A DNA stretch of 64,000 nt from Cognaticolwellia beringensis. GTDB lineage: Bacteria; Pseudomonadota; Gammaproteobacteria; Enterobacterales; Alteromonadaceae. The stretch covers positions 2,790,001-2,854,000 of the forward strand of contig NZ_CP020465.1 of NCBI RefSeq assembly GCF_002076895.1, read 5' to 3'. The position numbers were made by a program, and so were the translations under genes. The notes beneath the pieces were generated by a model that did not search any database, was not told the DNA's origin, and worked only from the letters and a program-made list of their open reading frames with translations. Positions 20,826 through 30,731 of the stretch are shown here, piece by piece. The stretch's first letter is position 1; every line of letters starts with the position of its first letter.

Positions 20826-20851
20826 TACCAAGTTGATTAATCAAATTGGTA
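20826..20851. repeat. 26-bp palindrome downstream of era
   Basis: TACCAA-G-TTGATTAATCAA-A-TTGGTA is symmetric except for one G/A pair on either side of the core. It could be a protein-binding site or the end of a repetitive extragenic element; no function can be assigned. Confidence 0.55.
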
Positions 20852-20853
20852 CA

Positions 20854-20896
20854 AAAATAGGGGCTTTCGTTTGATCAGGAACAAAGCACCTATTTT
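20854..20896 (+). terminator. probable terminator between era and recO
   Basis: AAAATAGG-g-GCTTT pairs with AAAGC-a-CCTATTTT, a 13-bp stem with one internal mismatch and a 15-nt loop, ending in T residues. It separates era from recO. Confidence 0.55.
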
Positions 20897-20958
20897 CATT
20901 TATCTTCAAATCCTCACTAAGTGATCAGTTATAACAATTGAACTAACTTGGAATGTAG

Positions 20959-21645
20959 ATGCAAGAAATTACCCAGTCAGCTTTTGTTCTTCATACTCGA
21001 CCTTATCGAGAAAATCAGCTGTTAGTTGATTTGTTAACTGAGCACGATGGTAAGCTGGCGGCGTTAAGTTATGTCGGCCACTCAACAAAATCGAGTCGTA
21101 AGGCGTTACTACAGCCTTTTTTACCGATTAACGTTACCTTAAAGGGGCAGCAAAGCCTAAAAAGCTTGATTCGTGTAGAGCCGATTGGAAAATCTTTTCT
21201 TTTAAAAAAAAATGCTTTATTCAGTGCGTTTTATATTAATGAATTATTGGTTAAATTACTTGGCGAAAATATTGCCTGTGACGAGCTTTTTCAACAATAT
21301 ATAATTTGCTTAAAGTCTTTAACTGAAGCGAGTAATATTGAAATTTGTTTACGTGAATTTGAATTGACGCTAATGGAAGAGTTGGGTATTTCTTTTGATT
21401 TTTCATTAGTATTTGAGCATAGTGCTGAGGGCTTCTATTACCTTCCAGATGAAGGCTTTATCCCAGCCTATACAAAGTTAAAGCAGCCTTGTTATGACCG
21501 ACTGCATCTGCAAGCTATTGCACAGCAGGACTTATCGACGCCAGCAGTACTTATTACATTTAAAAATTTGATGAGACAGGTCATTAATCACTTACTCAAT
21601 GGCGTACCTCTGAATAGCCGAAAATTATTTAGTAAGAAAGCATAA
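20959..21645 (+). CDS. recO: DNA repair protein RecO
   Basis: This 228-residue protein has the N-terminal OB fold of RecO (QSAFVLHTRPYRENQLLVDLLTEHDGKLAALS) and a helical C-terminal part. It lacks the four-cysteine zinc site found in some other RecO proteins, as is usual in gammaproteobacteria. It loads RecA onto SSB-covered DNA with RecR and anneals strands. The pdxJ gene follows after 47 bp. Confidence 0.93.
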   Translation: MQEITQSAFVLHTRPYRENQLLVDLLTEHDGKLAALSYVGHSTKSSRKALLQPFLPINVTLKGQQSLKSLIRVEPIGKSFLLKKNALFSAFYINELLVKLLGENIACDELFQQYIICLKSLTEASNIEICLREFELTLMEELGISFDFSLVFEHSAEGFYYLPDEGFIPAYTKLKQPCYDRLHLQAIAQQDLSTPAVLITFKNLMRQVINHLLNGVPLNSRKLFSKKA

Positions 21646-21692
21646 CGAAATTTAAACGTTAAAATATAAATTAGATATAATTAGGATTGAAT

Positions 21693-22430
21693 ATGAAAGA
21701 TATTTTATTAGGCGTAAACGTAGACCATATTGCCACCTTACGACAAGCGCGGGGTACTAACTATCCTGATCCAGTCTATGCGGCGTCTGTTGCAGAACAT
21801 GCAGGAGCGGATGGTATTACTGTGCATTTACGTGAAGATCGTCGTCATATCCAAGACAGAGATATTTATGTATTAAAAGAAACATTACATACGCGTATGA
21901 ATTTTGAAATGGCTGTTACCGATGAAATGTTGGATATTGCCTGTGATGTAAAACCGGTGTTTTGTTGTTTAGTACCAGAAAAACGAGAAGAATTAACCAC
22001 TGAAGGTGGTTTAGATGTTGCTAGTCAGCAAGATAAAATTAATGCTGCAGTAGCTAGATTGGCTGACGCAGGGATACAAACTAGCTTATTTATAGATGCA
22101 GACAAAAAACAAATTGATGCTGCGCTGATCAGTAAAGCAACTTATATCGAAATTCACACTGGGCAATATGCCGAAGCAAAAAATGAAGTAGAGCAACAAC
22201 AAGAGCTCGCACGCTTAGTTGAAGGTATTGAGTATGCGCATGCTTTAGGTTTAAAAGTTAATGCAGGTCATGGACTTAATTACTTCAACGTGAAGCCAAT
22301 AGCAGCAATACCTGAAATAATTGAGCTCAATATTGGCCATGCCATTATTGCCCGTGCGGTAATTGATGGTTTAGATAAAGCCATTCGCGATATGAAACGT
22401 TTAATGCTTGAAGCGCGTGGATTAGCGTAA
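21693..22430 (+). CDS. pdxJ: pyridoxine 5'-phosphate synthase
   Basis: The protein (245 residues from the chosen start) catalyses the last ring-closing step of vitamin B6 synthesis from 1-deoxyxylulose 5-phosphate and 3-amino-2-oxopropyl phosphate. Recognisable parts are [25 protein letters not shown], the conserved EIHTGQYA and NAGHGLNY. The ATG at 21693 has AGGA six bases upstream, so I prefer it to the TTG at 21687. The acpS gene follows 24 bp later, the usual pair. Confidence 0.97.
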   Translation: MKDILLGVNVDHIATLRQARGTNYPDPVYAASVAEHAGADGITVHLREDRRHIQDRDIYVLKETLHTRMNFEMAVTDEMLDIACDVKPVFCCLVPEKREELTTEGGLDVASQQDKINAAVARLADAGIQTSLFIDADKKQIDAALISKATYIEIHTGQYAEAKNEVEQQQELARLVEGIEYAHALGLKVNAGHGLNYFNVKPIAAIPEIIELNIGHAIIARAVIDGLDKAIRDMKRLMLEARGLA

Positions 22431-22454
22431 CTTAGCTCTGCAGAGGATTAAAAT

Positions 22455-22835
22455 TTGTCGGTTGTGGGAATTGGTACTGATATAGTTGATATTCGCCGTA
22501 TCGCTAAAATGTCTGAAAATGCTCAGCAGCGTCTAGCAAAGCGGGTTTTAACAACTCAAGAATACCAACACTATTTAACGCTAAAGCAGCCTGAGCGTTT
22601 TCTTGCAAAGCGCTGGGCTGGGAAAGAAGCTGCGGCTAAAGCACTAGGTACCGGTATTGCTAATGGAGTATCATTCCAACATTTTGATATCGTATCGCTT
22701 GTATCTGGACAACCGACTCTTGTGTTAAGTTCAAGGGCGTTAACGCTAGCCGAAAGCTTAGGGGCCAATACATGGCATATATCGCTTTCTGATGAGGTGA
22801 AATATGCAACAGCCTTTGTCATATTATCAAAATAG
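22455..22835 (+). CDS. acpS: holo-[acyl-carrier-protein] synthase
   Basis: This 126-residue phosphopantetheinyl transferase has GIGTDIVDI at the N-terminus and RFLAKRWAGKEAAAKALGTGI, which carries the magnesium-binding glutamate and catalytic lysine. It transfers 4'-phosphopantetheine from CoA to the serine of ACP. A TTG start preceded by GAGGA is used; the conserved N-terminus starts within three residues of it. Confidence 0.94.
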   Translation: MSVVGIGTDIVDIRRIAKMSENAQQRLAKRVLTTQEYQHYLTLKQPERFLAKRWAGKEAAAKALGTGIANGVSFQHFDIVSLVSGQPTLVLSSRALTLAESLGANTWHISLSDEVKYATAFVILSK

Positions 22836-22967
22836 TTAACCACAACAGCATGATATGTAGCGGTCTTTAATAACGCTAAAAAATTATGACCTAGCAATAA
22901 TATATGTTCTATACTTGAATGAAGCTGATTGAATTTTTAATCCGCAGTTGTAGAGTTGGGAGTTGTT

Positions 22968-23213
22968 ATGCAGACACAAAAATATCCTATTGTAGATAGG
23001 CGTCAAGAACCACCAGAGCAATCAATATGGTGGTCTAAGCTCTCGTTGGCGCAAAAATTCTCTGCTAGTAGTTTAGGTAAGTTTGGCTATGAACTAAGTT
23101 TTGTGCGTAACGAGCAAGGGCACAGTCTAGCGGTGTTAATGTGTAACTCAGGCGTTGCAGTGATCACCGAAGATGGGGACATTAATACTTCACCAGATAT
23201 AAAAGTACGTTAA
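22968..23213 (+). CDS. small uncharacterised protein
   Basis: This 81-residue soluble protein has no recognised motif. It has an N-terminal PIVDRRQEPPEQSIWW stretch and a compact core around LAQKFSASSLGKFGYELSFVRNEQGHSLAVLMC. The ATG at 22968 has GGGAG five bases upstream, better than the TTG at 22956. It stands alone between acpS and barA, whose 3' ends converge. The codon pattern is like its neighbours, which supports a real gene. Function unknown. Confidence 0.65.
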   Translation: MQTQKYPIVDRRQEPPEQSIWWSKLSLAQKFSASSLGKFGYELSFVRNEQGHSLAVLMCNSGVAVITEDGDINTSPDIKVR

Positions 23214-23263
23214 TTTTATAAACTTTTTCTCTAAAAAATTGACTTCAAATTTTACGTTTTATA

Positions 23264-26041
23264 CTATATTTTTTTGATGAATTCTTCTGCATCATTTAGT
23301 ACCAAATCGATTTGCTCAAAAAACTCAAAAAATTCCGGCTGTAAGTCATCTAAGCCAATACCTCTTTTTAATTCCGTTTCAAGCTCATGAGTTACTTTCC
23401 CTAGACTGGGTACACCAGAATAGCAGCAAGCTCCATTAAGTTTATGTATTAACACTTTTAGTTGTTCAATATCTTGCGAGATAAGTGCTTCAGAAATATT
23501 TGCTTTGGTTTCTGGCAAGCTATTAACCAAGCCAATAAACATGTCTTTGGCTAAGGGTTTTTTATGTCCGGCTCGTTGTAATGCGAGTTTCCAGTCAATA
23601 ATTTGTGGTCTAGAGCTGATAACAACAGGCCCCGGTAGCGGTACAATAAGTTCTGGACGACTAGCGAGCAATGTCGAATCACAATACTCATAAATACTAT
23701 GGTGAAGCATGCCTTCATCAATAGGCTTTGTAATAAATGAGTTGAAGCCATTGTCGAGTAATTTATCTTTTTCTTCTCCGAAGACGTGTGCGGTCACAGC
23801 GATTATTGGCGTGTGCTCATTAAGTGTTTGTTGACGAATAATAGACAGGGCAGAAATACCGTCTAGAACAGGCATCTGTATATCCATGAAAATAAGTGCA
23901 AATTTTTCATTGCGGCATAAATCTACCGCTTTAGCACCGTCGGTAGCTGTGGTGACATCATTTACTTGTTCGAGTAGTAATTCTTTTATCAATTTTAAAT
24001 TGGCTTCATTGTCATCTACTGCTAGCACTTTTATCGGCACTTTTTGATCTGAGATTTCAATTAAATTATTACTTTCTGAAGTTAATGTTGGAACAAGTGT
24101 TTTGCTTAGGCGCTGCATAGTTATTGGTTTACTAATACAAGTTTTAGCGCCGCTTGAAATTAGAGCTTCATGTAAACTAGGAGAATTACTGTTAATGGCG
24201 AGATGAATTGAAGGAATAATGTCTTTGAGGGCAAAGATAAATTCTTTTACGTCATTTAGAGCTGATGGCGTAACGTCATGTCCTATAAGGGCAAAGTCGA
24301 AAGAGGCTAGCATTTTCTTATTTGAAAGCAGAAGATCCATTTCACTACGTTGACTAATACATGTGGTTTTCATTTTCCAACCAGCTAATATTTCACTTGT
24401 TGCTAAATGGCTAGCGGCATGAGGCTCATAATATAATATTGACTTACCACAGAGACTCTCTGGGGCTGGTAACTGTACAGTGGGTATTGTGTTTAACTCA
24501 CACTGGAATGTGAACCAAAAGGTTGAACCTTGGCTTTCTATACTTTCAAAGCCAATGTTACCCTGCATTTCTGAGACTAAACGCTGTGATATAACTAACC
24601 CTAAACCGGTTCCTCCATAAATGCGGGTAACACTTTTATCTCCTTGGCCAAAGGCTTCGAATATTGAGTTTTGTTGCTGGCTGTGAATACCAATACCCGT
24701 ATCTTGGACTGTAACTCTAATTCTATAAAGGTTATTGCCAATAACATTGCCTTCAAGGTTGATGTCTACCGAACCCTTATCAGTAAACTTAATGGCATTA
24801 CTGGCTAAATTAACCATCACTTGTTTGATCCGCATAGCGTCTCCAATAAGAGAGTCAGGTAACTGGGGGCTAACGCGTAATGATAATTCTATATGCTTTT
24901 TATGGGCACTAGGTGCTAGTAAAGTTAGAGTTTCTTCGATGGATTCACGAATGGAAAATGGAATGTTTTCAATGATCATTTTACCCGCGTCAAGTTTAGA
25001 AAAGTCTAAAATATCATTAATAATAGATAACAAGCTGGCAGCTGAACGTTCAATTGTTTGTAAATGATCGCGCTGCGTATCGCTTAAGGGGGTTTTTAAT
25101 ACTTGTCTGGTAAAGCCAATAACGCCATTTAGAGGTGTGCGTAACTCATGGCTCATATTGGCTAAAAATTCAGACTTTACCTTGTTGGCATCTTGAGCTT
25201 TGCGTTTTGCGATATCTAACTCAACGTTTTGAATTTCAAACTGCTCTAAACTTTCACGTAAATCTATCGTGGCTTGGTCAATACTTCGTTGCATCTCATC
25301 TTGATAATCCCCTAAAGATTGAGCCATGGCATTAACACCATTTTTTAGGAAGTTAAGCTCGCCGACAAGTTGACCGCTAATTCGGCTTTCGATTTTACCC
25401 TCTCTAATACGATCGATAGCCAGTACCATAGATGATATTGGACGGGTTACACTATTAATGAGTTTATATGCAAACAGCGCACTGATGATAAAGCCAGCGA
25501 GTAGAATAAAAAATACAGTTATTAATAGCTGTTGCTGAGCATACTTAATCGTACTCTTGTCTATTTGTATAGCGATATAACCAATTATATTCATGTCTAA
25601 GGCAGAGTTAGTGTTTTGTGTCGTAAACTCGTCAATTATAGGGGCACGATATATAAGGTAGTCATCATAGTCGTCATATTGAATTCTTTTAGGCAAATTT
25701 TGCCCCGCTTTAATTCGCAATGTATGAGTGTCACCGTGATAAGCGCTAGTGACAAAAATTTGGTTGTCTTTGGTAAATATGGCAATGCTTTTAATAATGT
25801 CAGACTGACTACGGTGACTGAACCCTATTAAGCTTCTTAAGCTGTTTCTTTTTTTCTCTAATAGTGGTTCGGCACTGCTGATGGCAAGAGGAGATATTAT
25901 GCTAGTGGCACGTTGATATATAAACTGATCGAGTTCGCTATAGCGACTATAGGATAAGTAGCCAGCAACAAGTAAACTGATTATGGTCGTCGGAACGATC
26001 GTAAGTAAAATCACCCAATCTTTCAGGCTTATTTTATGCAT
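23264..26041 (-). CDS. barA: hybrid sensor histidine kinase BarA
   Basis: This protein is about 925 residues long, close to E. coli BarA (918). It has two membrane segments (about 8-30 and 172-194) flanking a periplasmic domain, then HAMP and a coiled coil. A HisKA domain with His298 in NMSHELRTPLNG and an ATPase domain (NLASNAIKFTDKG, QDTGIGI, GTGLGLVISQ) follow. A degenerate receiver without the phospho-acceptor Asp precedes a complete receiver (VDDNEANL, FMDIQMPVLDG) and an HPt domain with His866. It relays phosphate to UvrY, which controls CsrB-type small RNAs. I chose ATG 26041 because the BarA N-terminus begins there and the longer frame would run into rlmD. Confidence 0.92.
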   Translation of the reverse strand: MHKISLKDWVILLTIVPTTIISLLVAGYLSYSRYSELDQFIYQRATSIISPLAISSAEPLLEKKRNSLRSLIGFSHRSQSDIIKSIAIFTKDNQIFVTSAYHGDTHTLRIKAGQNLPKRIQYDDYDDYLIYRAPIIDEFTTQNTNSALDMNIIGYIAIQIDKSTIKYAQQQLLITVFFILLAGFIISALFAYKLINSVTRPISSMVLAIDRIREGKIESRISGQLVGELNFLKNGVNAMAQSLGDYQDEMQRSIDQATIDLRESLEQFEIQNVELDIAKRKAQDANKVKSEFLANMSHELRTPLNGVIGFTRQVLKTPLSDTQRDHLQTIERSAASLLSIINDILDFSKLDAGKMIIENIPFSIRESIEETLTLLAPSAHKKHIELSLRVSPQLPDSLIGDAMRIKQVMVNLASNAIKFTDKGSVDINLEGNVIGNNLYRIRVTVQDTGIGIHSQQQNSIFEAFGQGDKSVTRIYGGTGLGLVISQRLVSEMQGNIGFESIESQGSTFWFTFQCELNTIPTVQLPAPESLCGKSILYYEPHAASHLATSEILAGWKMKTTCISQRSEMDLLLSNKKMLASFDFALIGHDVTPSALNDVKEFIFALKDIIPSIHLAINSNSPSLHEALISSGAKTCISKPITMQRLSKTLVPTLTSESNNLIEISDQKVPIKVLAVDDNEANLKLIKELLLEQVNDVTTATDGAKAVDLCRNEKFALIFMDIQMPVLDGISALSIIRQQTLNEHTPIIAVTAHVFGEEKDKLLDNGFNSFITKPIDEGMLHHSIYEYCDSTLLASRPELIVPLPGPVVISSRPQIIDWKLALQRAGHKKPLAKDMFIGLVNSLPETKANISEALISQDIEQLKVLIHKLNGACCYSGVPSLGKVTHELETELKRGIGLDDLQPEFFEFFEQIDLVLNDAEEFIKKI

Positions 26042-26182
26042 TTTTTGCTGAACTTTAGTGTGAAATATTTGGGTGAATAACGCTATAATGGCACAATTGT
26101 GACTAATACCAAATAGATAATCGTTCACTATGGCAGCTAATAGACAATTTATGCTGCTCTTTGATGGCAAACTAAGATAGCT

Positions 26183-27499
26183 ATGGCAAATTTTTTTAAA
26201 GCAAGCCCCAAAAAAACGCAAGTTCAACAACAATTGACTGTTCACGTTAGTCACCTTGATCAACAAGGCTGCGGCGTCGCTTTTCAGGGTAAAAAACCAA
26301 TTTTCATTGAAGGTGCGCTGCCTAATGAAACATTAGAAGTTAAGCTGTATGAGCAAAAAAGTAAGTTCTCAAAAGCAAAGTTATTACAAATTATAACGGC
26401 TAGTCCTAATCGCGCAGAAGTTAAGTGCCGTCATTATTTTCAGTGTGGTGGTTGTAACTTACAACACATGGACTATCAGTCGCAGCTAAGTTATAAGCAA
26501 GATAAAATAACGAAATTATTTTCTCGCCAAGCGCTCAATGAACCTATGCCGTGGCAAAACCCTATTGTGAGTGAACCATGGCACTATCGCCGCAAAGCAA
26601 GAATTGGCGTGCAATATAATAAACGTGGAGAACCCATTGTTGGTTTCCGCCAGCGTGAGAGTAGTCATTTAACTGAAATTAAATCTTGTCCAGTACTTGT
26701 TGAAGCATTTAATAATATATTTCCTGAACTAAAAGATATTTTAGCAAAAGTGTCAGGGAAAAATGCAATCGGTCACATTGAGATTATTGCCGCCAATGTC
26801 AATGTGGTTTTGGTGCGCCAATTAGTTAAACTGACTGCAAAAGATAAACAGCTTTGGATGAACTTTGCTAGTAAAAATGACTGGTTAGTTTACTTTGACG
26901 ACGGTAAAAGCGTGACTCCTTTGATGGAAGATAAAACATTATCTTATACATTAACTGATACAATAAAAATTGAATTCTCTGTCGATAGCTTTATCCAAGT
27001 AAATCATCTCGTCAATAATAAAATGGTTGAGCAAGCCCAAGCATGGCTTATGCTAAATGAAAGCGATGTTGTACTAGATCTATTTTGTGGTTTAGGTAAT
27101 TTTAGTTTACCGATGGCTCAAAAAGTATCGACTGTTGTTGGCATCGAGGGTATTGCGTCTATGGTCGATAAGGCACAAGCAAATGCCCAAAAAAATGGCA
27201 TAAGTAATTGTCAATTTTACCAAGCTGATTTAAACAGTGATTGGCAAAATGAACTTTGGGCGCAGCAGAAATATACCAAGATACTACTGGATCCCGCTAG
27301 GGCTGGAGCGTATCAAGCGCTAACGCAATTATTGACTTTTAAAGTTAGCAAGATACTTTATGTTAGCTGCGATCCTGCATCCTTGGCTCGTGATGCAAAA
27401 TTGCTTATTGATCATGGTTATAAAATAGAAAAAATTGCCTTAATGGACATGTTTTCGCAAACAAAGCATGTTGAAACTATGGTAATGTTTAGCTTATAA
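26183..27499 (+). CDS. rlmD: 23S rRNA (uracil-1939-C5)-methyltransferase RlmD
   Basis: The 438-residue protein has an N-terminal TRAM domain, the 4Fe-4S cysteine cluster CRHYFQCGGCNLQH, and a class I SAM-dependent methyltransferase domain (DLFCGLGNFSLPMA). The catalytic motif VSCDPASLARD contains the nucleophilic cysteine that attacks uracil C6. It modifies U1939 of 23S rRNA. It is divergent from barA and upstream of relA, exactly the enterobacterial order. Confidence 0.96.
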   Translation: MANFFKASPKKTQVQQQLTVHVSHLDQQGCGVAFQGKKPIFIEGALPNETLEVKLYEQKSKFSKAKLLQIITASPNRAEVKCRHYFQCGGCNLQHMDYQSQLSYKQDKITKLFSRQALNEPMPWQNPIVSEPWHYRRKARIGVQYNKRGEPIVGFRQRESSHLTEIKSCPVLVEAFNNIFPELKDILAKVSGKNAIGHIEIIAANVNVVLVRQLVKLTAKDKQLWMNFASKNDWLVYFDDGKSVTPLMEDKTLSYTLTDTIKIEFSVDSFIQVNHLVNNKMVEQAQAWLMLNESDVVLDLFCGLGNFSLPMAQKVSTVVGIEGIASMVDKAQANAQKNGISNCQFYQADLNSDWQNELWAQQKYTKILLDPARAGAYQALTQLLTFKVSKILYVSCDPASLARDAKLLIDHGYKIEKIALMDMFSQTKHVETMVMFSL

Positions 27500-27536
27500 G
27501 TGTTGGCGGGAAATTGAATCAGAGGTAGGGAGTTCC

Positions 27537-29738
27537 ATGGTTTCTGTACGTAAGTCGCATCAAATGTCACAAGCAAGTTTTGAACAATGGCTAGTTGCGC
27601 TTGAATTAGATGATGACAAGAAAGCGGCGTTAGAAAAGTTGTATCAAAAAGTCAGCGACTTATTTGATGACAAAACGCCTTGCCAGATTAAATCTTTAGA
27701 GATGGTGGAAATTCTCTCCGCTTTAAATCTTGATACCGACTCATTATGCGCTGCCTTTATCTGTCCTCTGTATGAATACAAATGTATCAGCATGGAATAT
27801 ATTGAAGAAAACTTCTCTAAAAAAATATACATGCTTTGCAAGGGCGTAGGACAAATGGAGGCAATTAAAGCCTTACATCAATCACAGTCGAGCCAAGTTA
27901 GTGCTAATCAAATTGATAATGTTCGCCGCATGTTACTGGCTATGGTGGAAGATGTTAGAGCGGTTGTCATCAAACTTGCAGAACGCTTGTGTCACTTACG
28001 TTTAGTCAAGAATAGTGATGAAGAAACGCGCGTTTTAGCGGCTAAAGAAACCAGTAATATATATGCGCCTTTAGCCAACCGTTTAGGTATTGGACAGCTA
28101 AAGTGGGAATTAGAAGATCTTTCGTTTCGCTATTTACACCCCGATGTCTACAAAAAAATAGCTAAGCAACTTGCTGAAAAACGTCTCGACAGAGAACGTT
28201 ACATGACCGATTTCGTTGATAATATTTCGCAGCAATTAAAATCGTCGGGTATAAAAGGTTGTGTTTATGGGCGACCAAAACACATTTATAGCATTTGGAA
28301 AAAAATGCAACAAAAGTCGTTGGATTTTGAGCAGTTATTCGACGTGCGCGCGGTCCGTATTATTGTTGATGAACTTCAAGGTTGTTATGGCGCATTAGGT
28401 TTAGTTCATACCAGTTGGAAGCATTTATCGAAAGAATTTGATGACTATGTTGCTACGCCAAAAAGTAATGGCTATCAGTCAATTCATACGGTTGTTGTCG
28501 GTCCAGAAGGCAAAACAATAGAGATACAAATTAGAACCCAGCAAATGCATGATGACGCTGAGCTAGGTGTCGCTGCGCATTGGCGTTACAAAGAAGGTAA
28601 TGCTAGTGGTAAAACTTCAGGTTTTGATGAAAAAGTTAGCTGGTTAAGAAAAATTTTGCAGTGGCAAGAAGATGTGTCAGAAAGTGGCGAGCTACTTGAG
28701 GAACTGCGCAGCCAAGTGTTCGAAGACCGTATTTATGTATTTACGCCTAGTGGAGATGTGGTCGATTTACCGAGTGGCGCTACACCACTCGATTTTGCTT
28801 ACTATATCCATTCTAATGTTGGGCATAGTTGTATTGGTGCAAAAGTGTTTGGCCGAATTGTGCCCTTTACTCATACCTTACAAACGGGTGATAAAGTTGA
28901 AGTACTGCGCAGTAAAACACTAAACCCAAGTAGAGATTGGTTAAACCCAAGCTTAAACTACCTACATACACCGCGTGCTAGGGCTAAAGTGCAGCACTTT
29001 TTTAGGCTACTTGATCGAGACAAAAATCTTGCAGCTGGCAAAGAAATGTTAGAAACAGCATTAGGGAAATTACAGTTATCTTTAGCTAAAGTCGATTTAT
29101 CTGCGGCAATAGAGCGTTTTAACTTTACTACCAAGGATGATTTACTTGCCGCGATAGGCTCTGGTAATACACGTTTGCTACAAGTGGTTCATTGTTTACA
29201 ACAGGAAAATGAGAAATCAAAACCCGAGGTAGAAATTGATCCACAAAGTTTAATCCGACAGCCTCAACAAGCTGACACACAAGCCGGCGATAACAACGGG
29301 ATTACCGTTTCAGGTGTTGGCAACTTATTGACCCACATGGCTAAATGTTGTCAACCTGTGCCGGGTGATGACATCTCAGGTTTTATTACTCAAGGGCGGG
29401 GTATTTCGGTACACCGAGTTGACTGCGAACAACTCGCAAACGCATTGAACCAACAACCAGAACGTGAAGTAGAAGTTCAATGGGGCATTGATAGCAAGCA
29501 AAGTTATCAAGTCAGTATTAACATTATTGGTGGTGATCGCCAGGGGCTTCTCAGAGATATATCGACAATTATTTCTAATGAAAGAGTCAGTATTATTGGT
29601 ATTGAAAGTAACACTGATAATGCTAAGCAAAGCATGAGCATGACAATTAAAGTAGAAATAGCCAATAATGAAGCGTTAACGCGATTATTAGCCAAATTAA
29701 AACAGTTGGATGATGTTGCTGAAGTTAAACGATTATAG
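27537..29738 (+). CDS. relA: GTP pyrophosphokinase RelA
   Basis: The 733-residue protein has a degenerate HD hydrolase domain, the (p)ppGpp synthetase domain (FDVRAVRIIV and YQSIHTVVVGPEGKTIEIQIRT), TGS (VFTPSGDVVDLPSGATPLDFAYYIHS), a zinc-finger-like region and a C-terminal ACT/RRM domain. The acidic EFDD motif in KEFDDYVA marks it as the monofunctional synthetase RelA and not SpoT. It makes (p)ppGpp on ribosomes with uncharged tRNA. A terminator follows; mazG would normally be next but is displaced by inserted DNA. Confidence 0.97.
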   Translation: MVSVRKSHQMSQASFEQWLVALELDDDKKAALEKLYQKVSDLFDDKTPCQIKSLEMVEILSALNLDTDSLCAAFICPLYEYKCISMEYIEENFSKKIYMLCKGVGQMEAIKALHQSQSSQVSANQIDNVRRMLLAMVEDVRAVVIKLAERLCHLRLVKNSDEETRVLAAKETSNIYAPLANRLGIGQLKWELEDLSFRYLHPDVYKKIAKQLAEKRLDRERYMTDFVDNISQQLKSSGIKGCVYGRPKHIYSIWKKMQQKSLDFEQLFDVRAVRIIVDELQGCYGALGLVHTSWKHLSKEFDDYVATPKSNGYQSIHTVVVGPEGKTIEIQIRTQQMHDDAELGVAAHWRYKEGNASGKTSGFDEKVSWLRKILQWQEDVSESGELLEELRSQVFEDRIYVFTPSGDVVDLPSGATPLDFAYYIHSNVGHSCIGAKVFGRIVPFTHTLQTGDKVEVLRSKTLNPSRDWLNPSLNYLHTPRARAKVQHFFRLLDRDKNLAAGKEMLETALGKLQLSLAKVDLSAAIERFNFTTKDDLLAAIGSGNTRLLQVVHCLQQENEKSKPEVEIDPQSLIRQPQQADTQAGDNNGITVSGVGNLLTHMAKCCQPVPGDDISGFITQGRGISVHRVDCEQLANALNQQPEREVEVQWGIDSKQSYQVSINIIGGDRQGLLRDISTIISNERVSIIGIESNTDNAKQSMSMTIKVEIANNEALTRLLAKLKQLDDVAEVKRL

Positions 29739-29805
29739 CTAGTAAAGTTAGGTTGTATTAACTATAAGCACTGAAGAGACAAACTTAAGTACCATGATTG
29801 AGCAA

Positions 29806-29837
29806 AGCAACCCTGTAATGGGTTGCTATTACATTTT
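29806..29837 (+). terminator. rho-independent terminator after relA
   Basis: AGCAACCC and GGGTTGCT form an 8-bp GC-rich stem with a 6-nt loop, followed by ATTACATTTTT. It lies about 70 bp after the relA stop. Confidence 0.8.
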
Positions 29838-29907
29838 TCAGAAAATTTCTCGTCGATACTCTCATGAAAGTAAAGCTAAAAAATGGGCTGACATTTCCAC
29901 TATTGAA

Positions 29908-30348
29908 TTATTTAATATCAATAGGGTGGTAACCTATTACGTGATTACTCCTTTGGATTAAACTATTAAATTCATCTCTAATTTCTTTTGATTTTTCTGC
30001 ACCTTCTTGTTCGTTGAATGCTTCCATCCACTTTATTCCTTCGGCAGATATTTCCCATTCCATTGATGAATAACCGTCTTTTAAAGTCCATGCTGTGGCC
30101 ATATCCCATTCACCACTTTGTAGCCTTATAATATAAGGTACTTGAGTTCCCGCTGTTTTAGATGCTGGGAAATAGTGGTTCTTGATTATTTCCATTGCTC
30201 TATCTGCTTTTCCGGGTTTAAAGTCGGTATAGGTAATTGACATGTACTCAACGTTTGCTAATTTTTTAGGCTTTTTTTCTTCTGCATCAATAATAAACGG
30301 CATTACAGTTAACAAAAAAGCTAAGCTAGAAATGATAGCCTTTCTCAT
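29908..30348 (-). CDS. small secreted protein, unknown function
   Basis: The product has 146 residues, with a signal peptide (MRKAIISSLAFLLTVMPFIIDAEE). The mature part, from about residue 30, has the pattern of a ferredoxin-like or dimeric alpha-beta barrel protein (VEYMSITYTDFKPGKADRAMEIIKNHYFP...TAWTLKDGYSSMEWEISAEG). I do not recognise a specific family. The start at 30348 has an AAAGGAAAG ribosome site, better than the longer frame to 30396. It lies between relA and the mazG remnants on the opposite strand, so it is an extra gene in this interval. Confidence 0.7.
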   Translation of the reverse strand: MRKAIISSLAFLLTVMPFIIDAEEKKPKKLANVEYMSITYTDFKPGKADRAMEIIKNHYFPASKTAGTQVPYIIRLQSGEWDMATAWTLKDGYSSMEWEISAEGIKWMEAFNEQEGAEKSKEIRDEFNSLIQRSNHVIGYHPIDIK

Positions 30349-30555
30349 AATTACTTTCCTTTTGTAAAGTTTATTTTTACTGCATGTTTTATTCACCCTA
30401 GAAGTTTAGTACAAAAAACATACAATAACGAACCGCTGATATCTTAATTTTAAAGAATGTAATATATTGACTTAATACAATGAATTAGGAAGCTAGATTA
30501 GTGAGCATAAGTAGTAGATATATAGCGGCAAGTTAAATAGATAGGATATTATAAA

Positions 30556-30701
30556 ATGTTGACCGACAAACCCTCAATAGCAAAACTTCGCTAGATTATG
30601 TCTGAGTTACGCGACCGTGAAACTGGCTGTCCATGGGGCTTCAAAAAGTATTTGTATCCATCACATCCAGCACAATCGAAGAAGAATACAAATTGTCACG
30701 G
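30556..30701 (+). pseudogene. mazG 5' fragment, copy A (decayed)
   Basis: The sequence matches the first 44 or so codons of the intact mazG at 32739. The ATG is present (MLTDKPSIAKLR), then an in-frame TAG replaces the Trp codon and later indels shift the frame; MSELRDRETGCPWG is still readable. Similarity to mazG ends abruptly in a TCACGG junction that is shared with copy B. This is probably the original mazG start, stranded by the first insertion. Confidence 0.85.
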
Positions 30702-30731
30702 TATAGTTATTAATATTCAGGGATCTGATGA

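Noticed and set aside
23264..26266. 1000-residue version of BarA starting at 26266
   Set aside because: The first 75 residues overlap the rlmD start on the other strand and show no BarA similarity. Position 26041 begins the family-like sequence.
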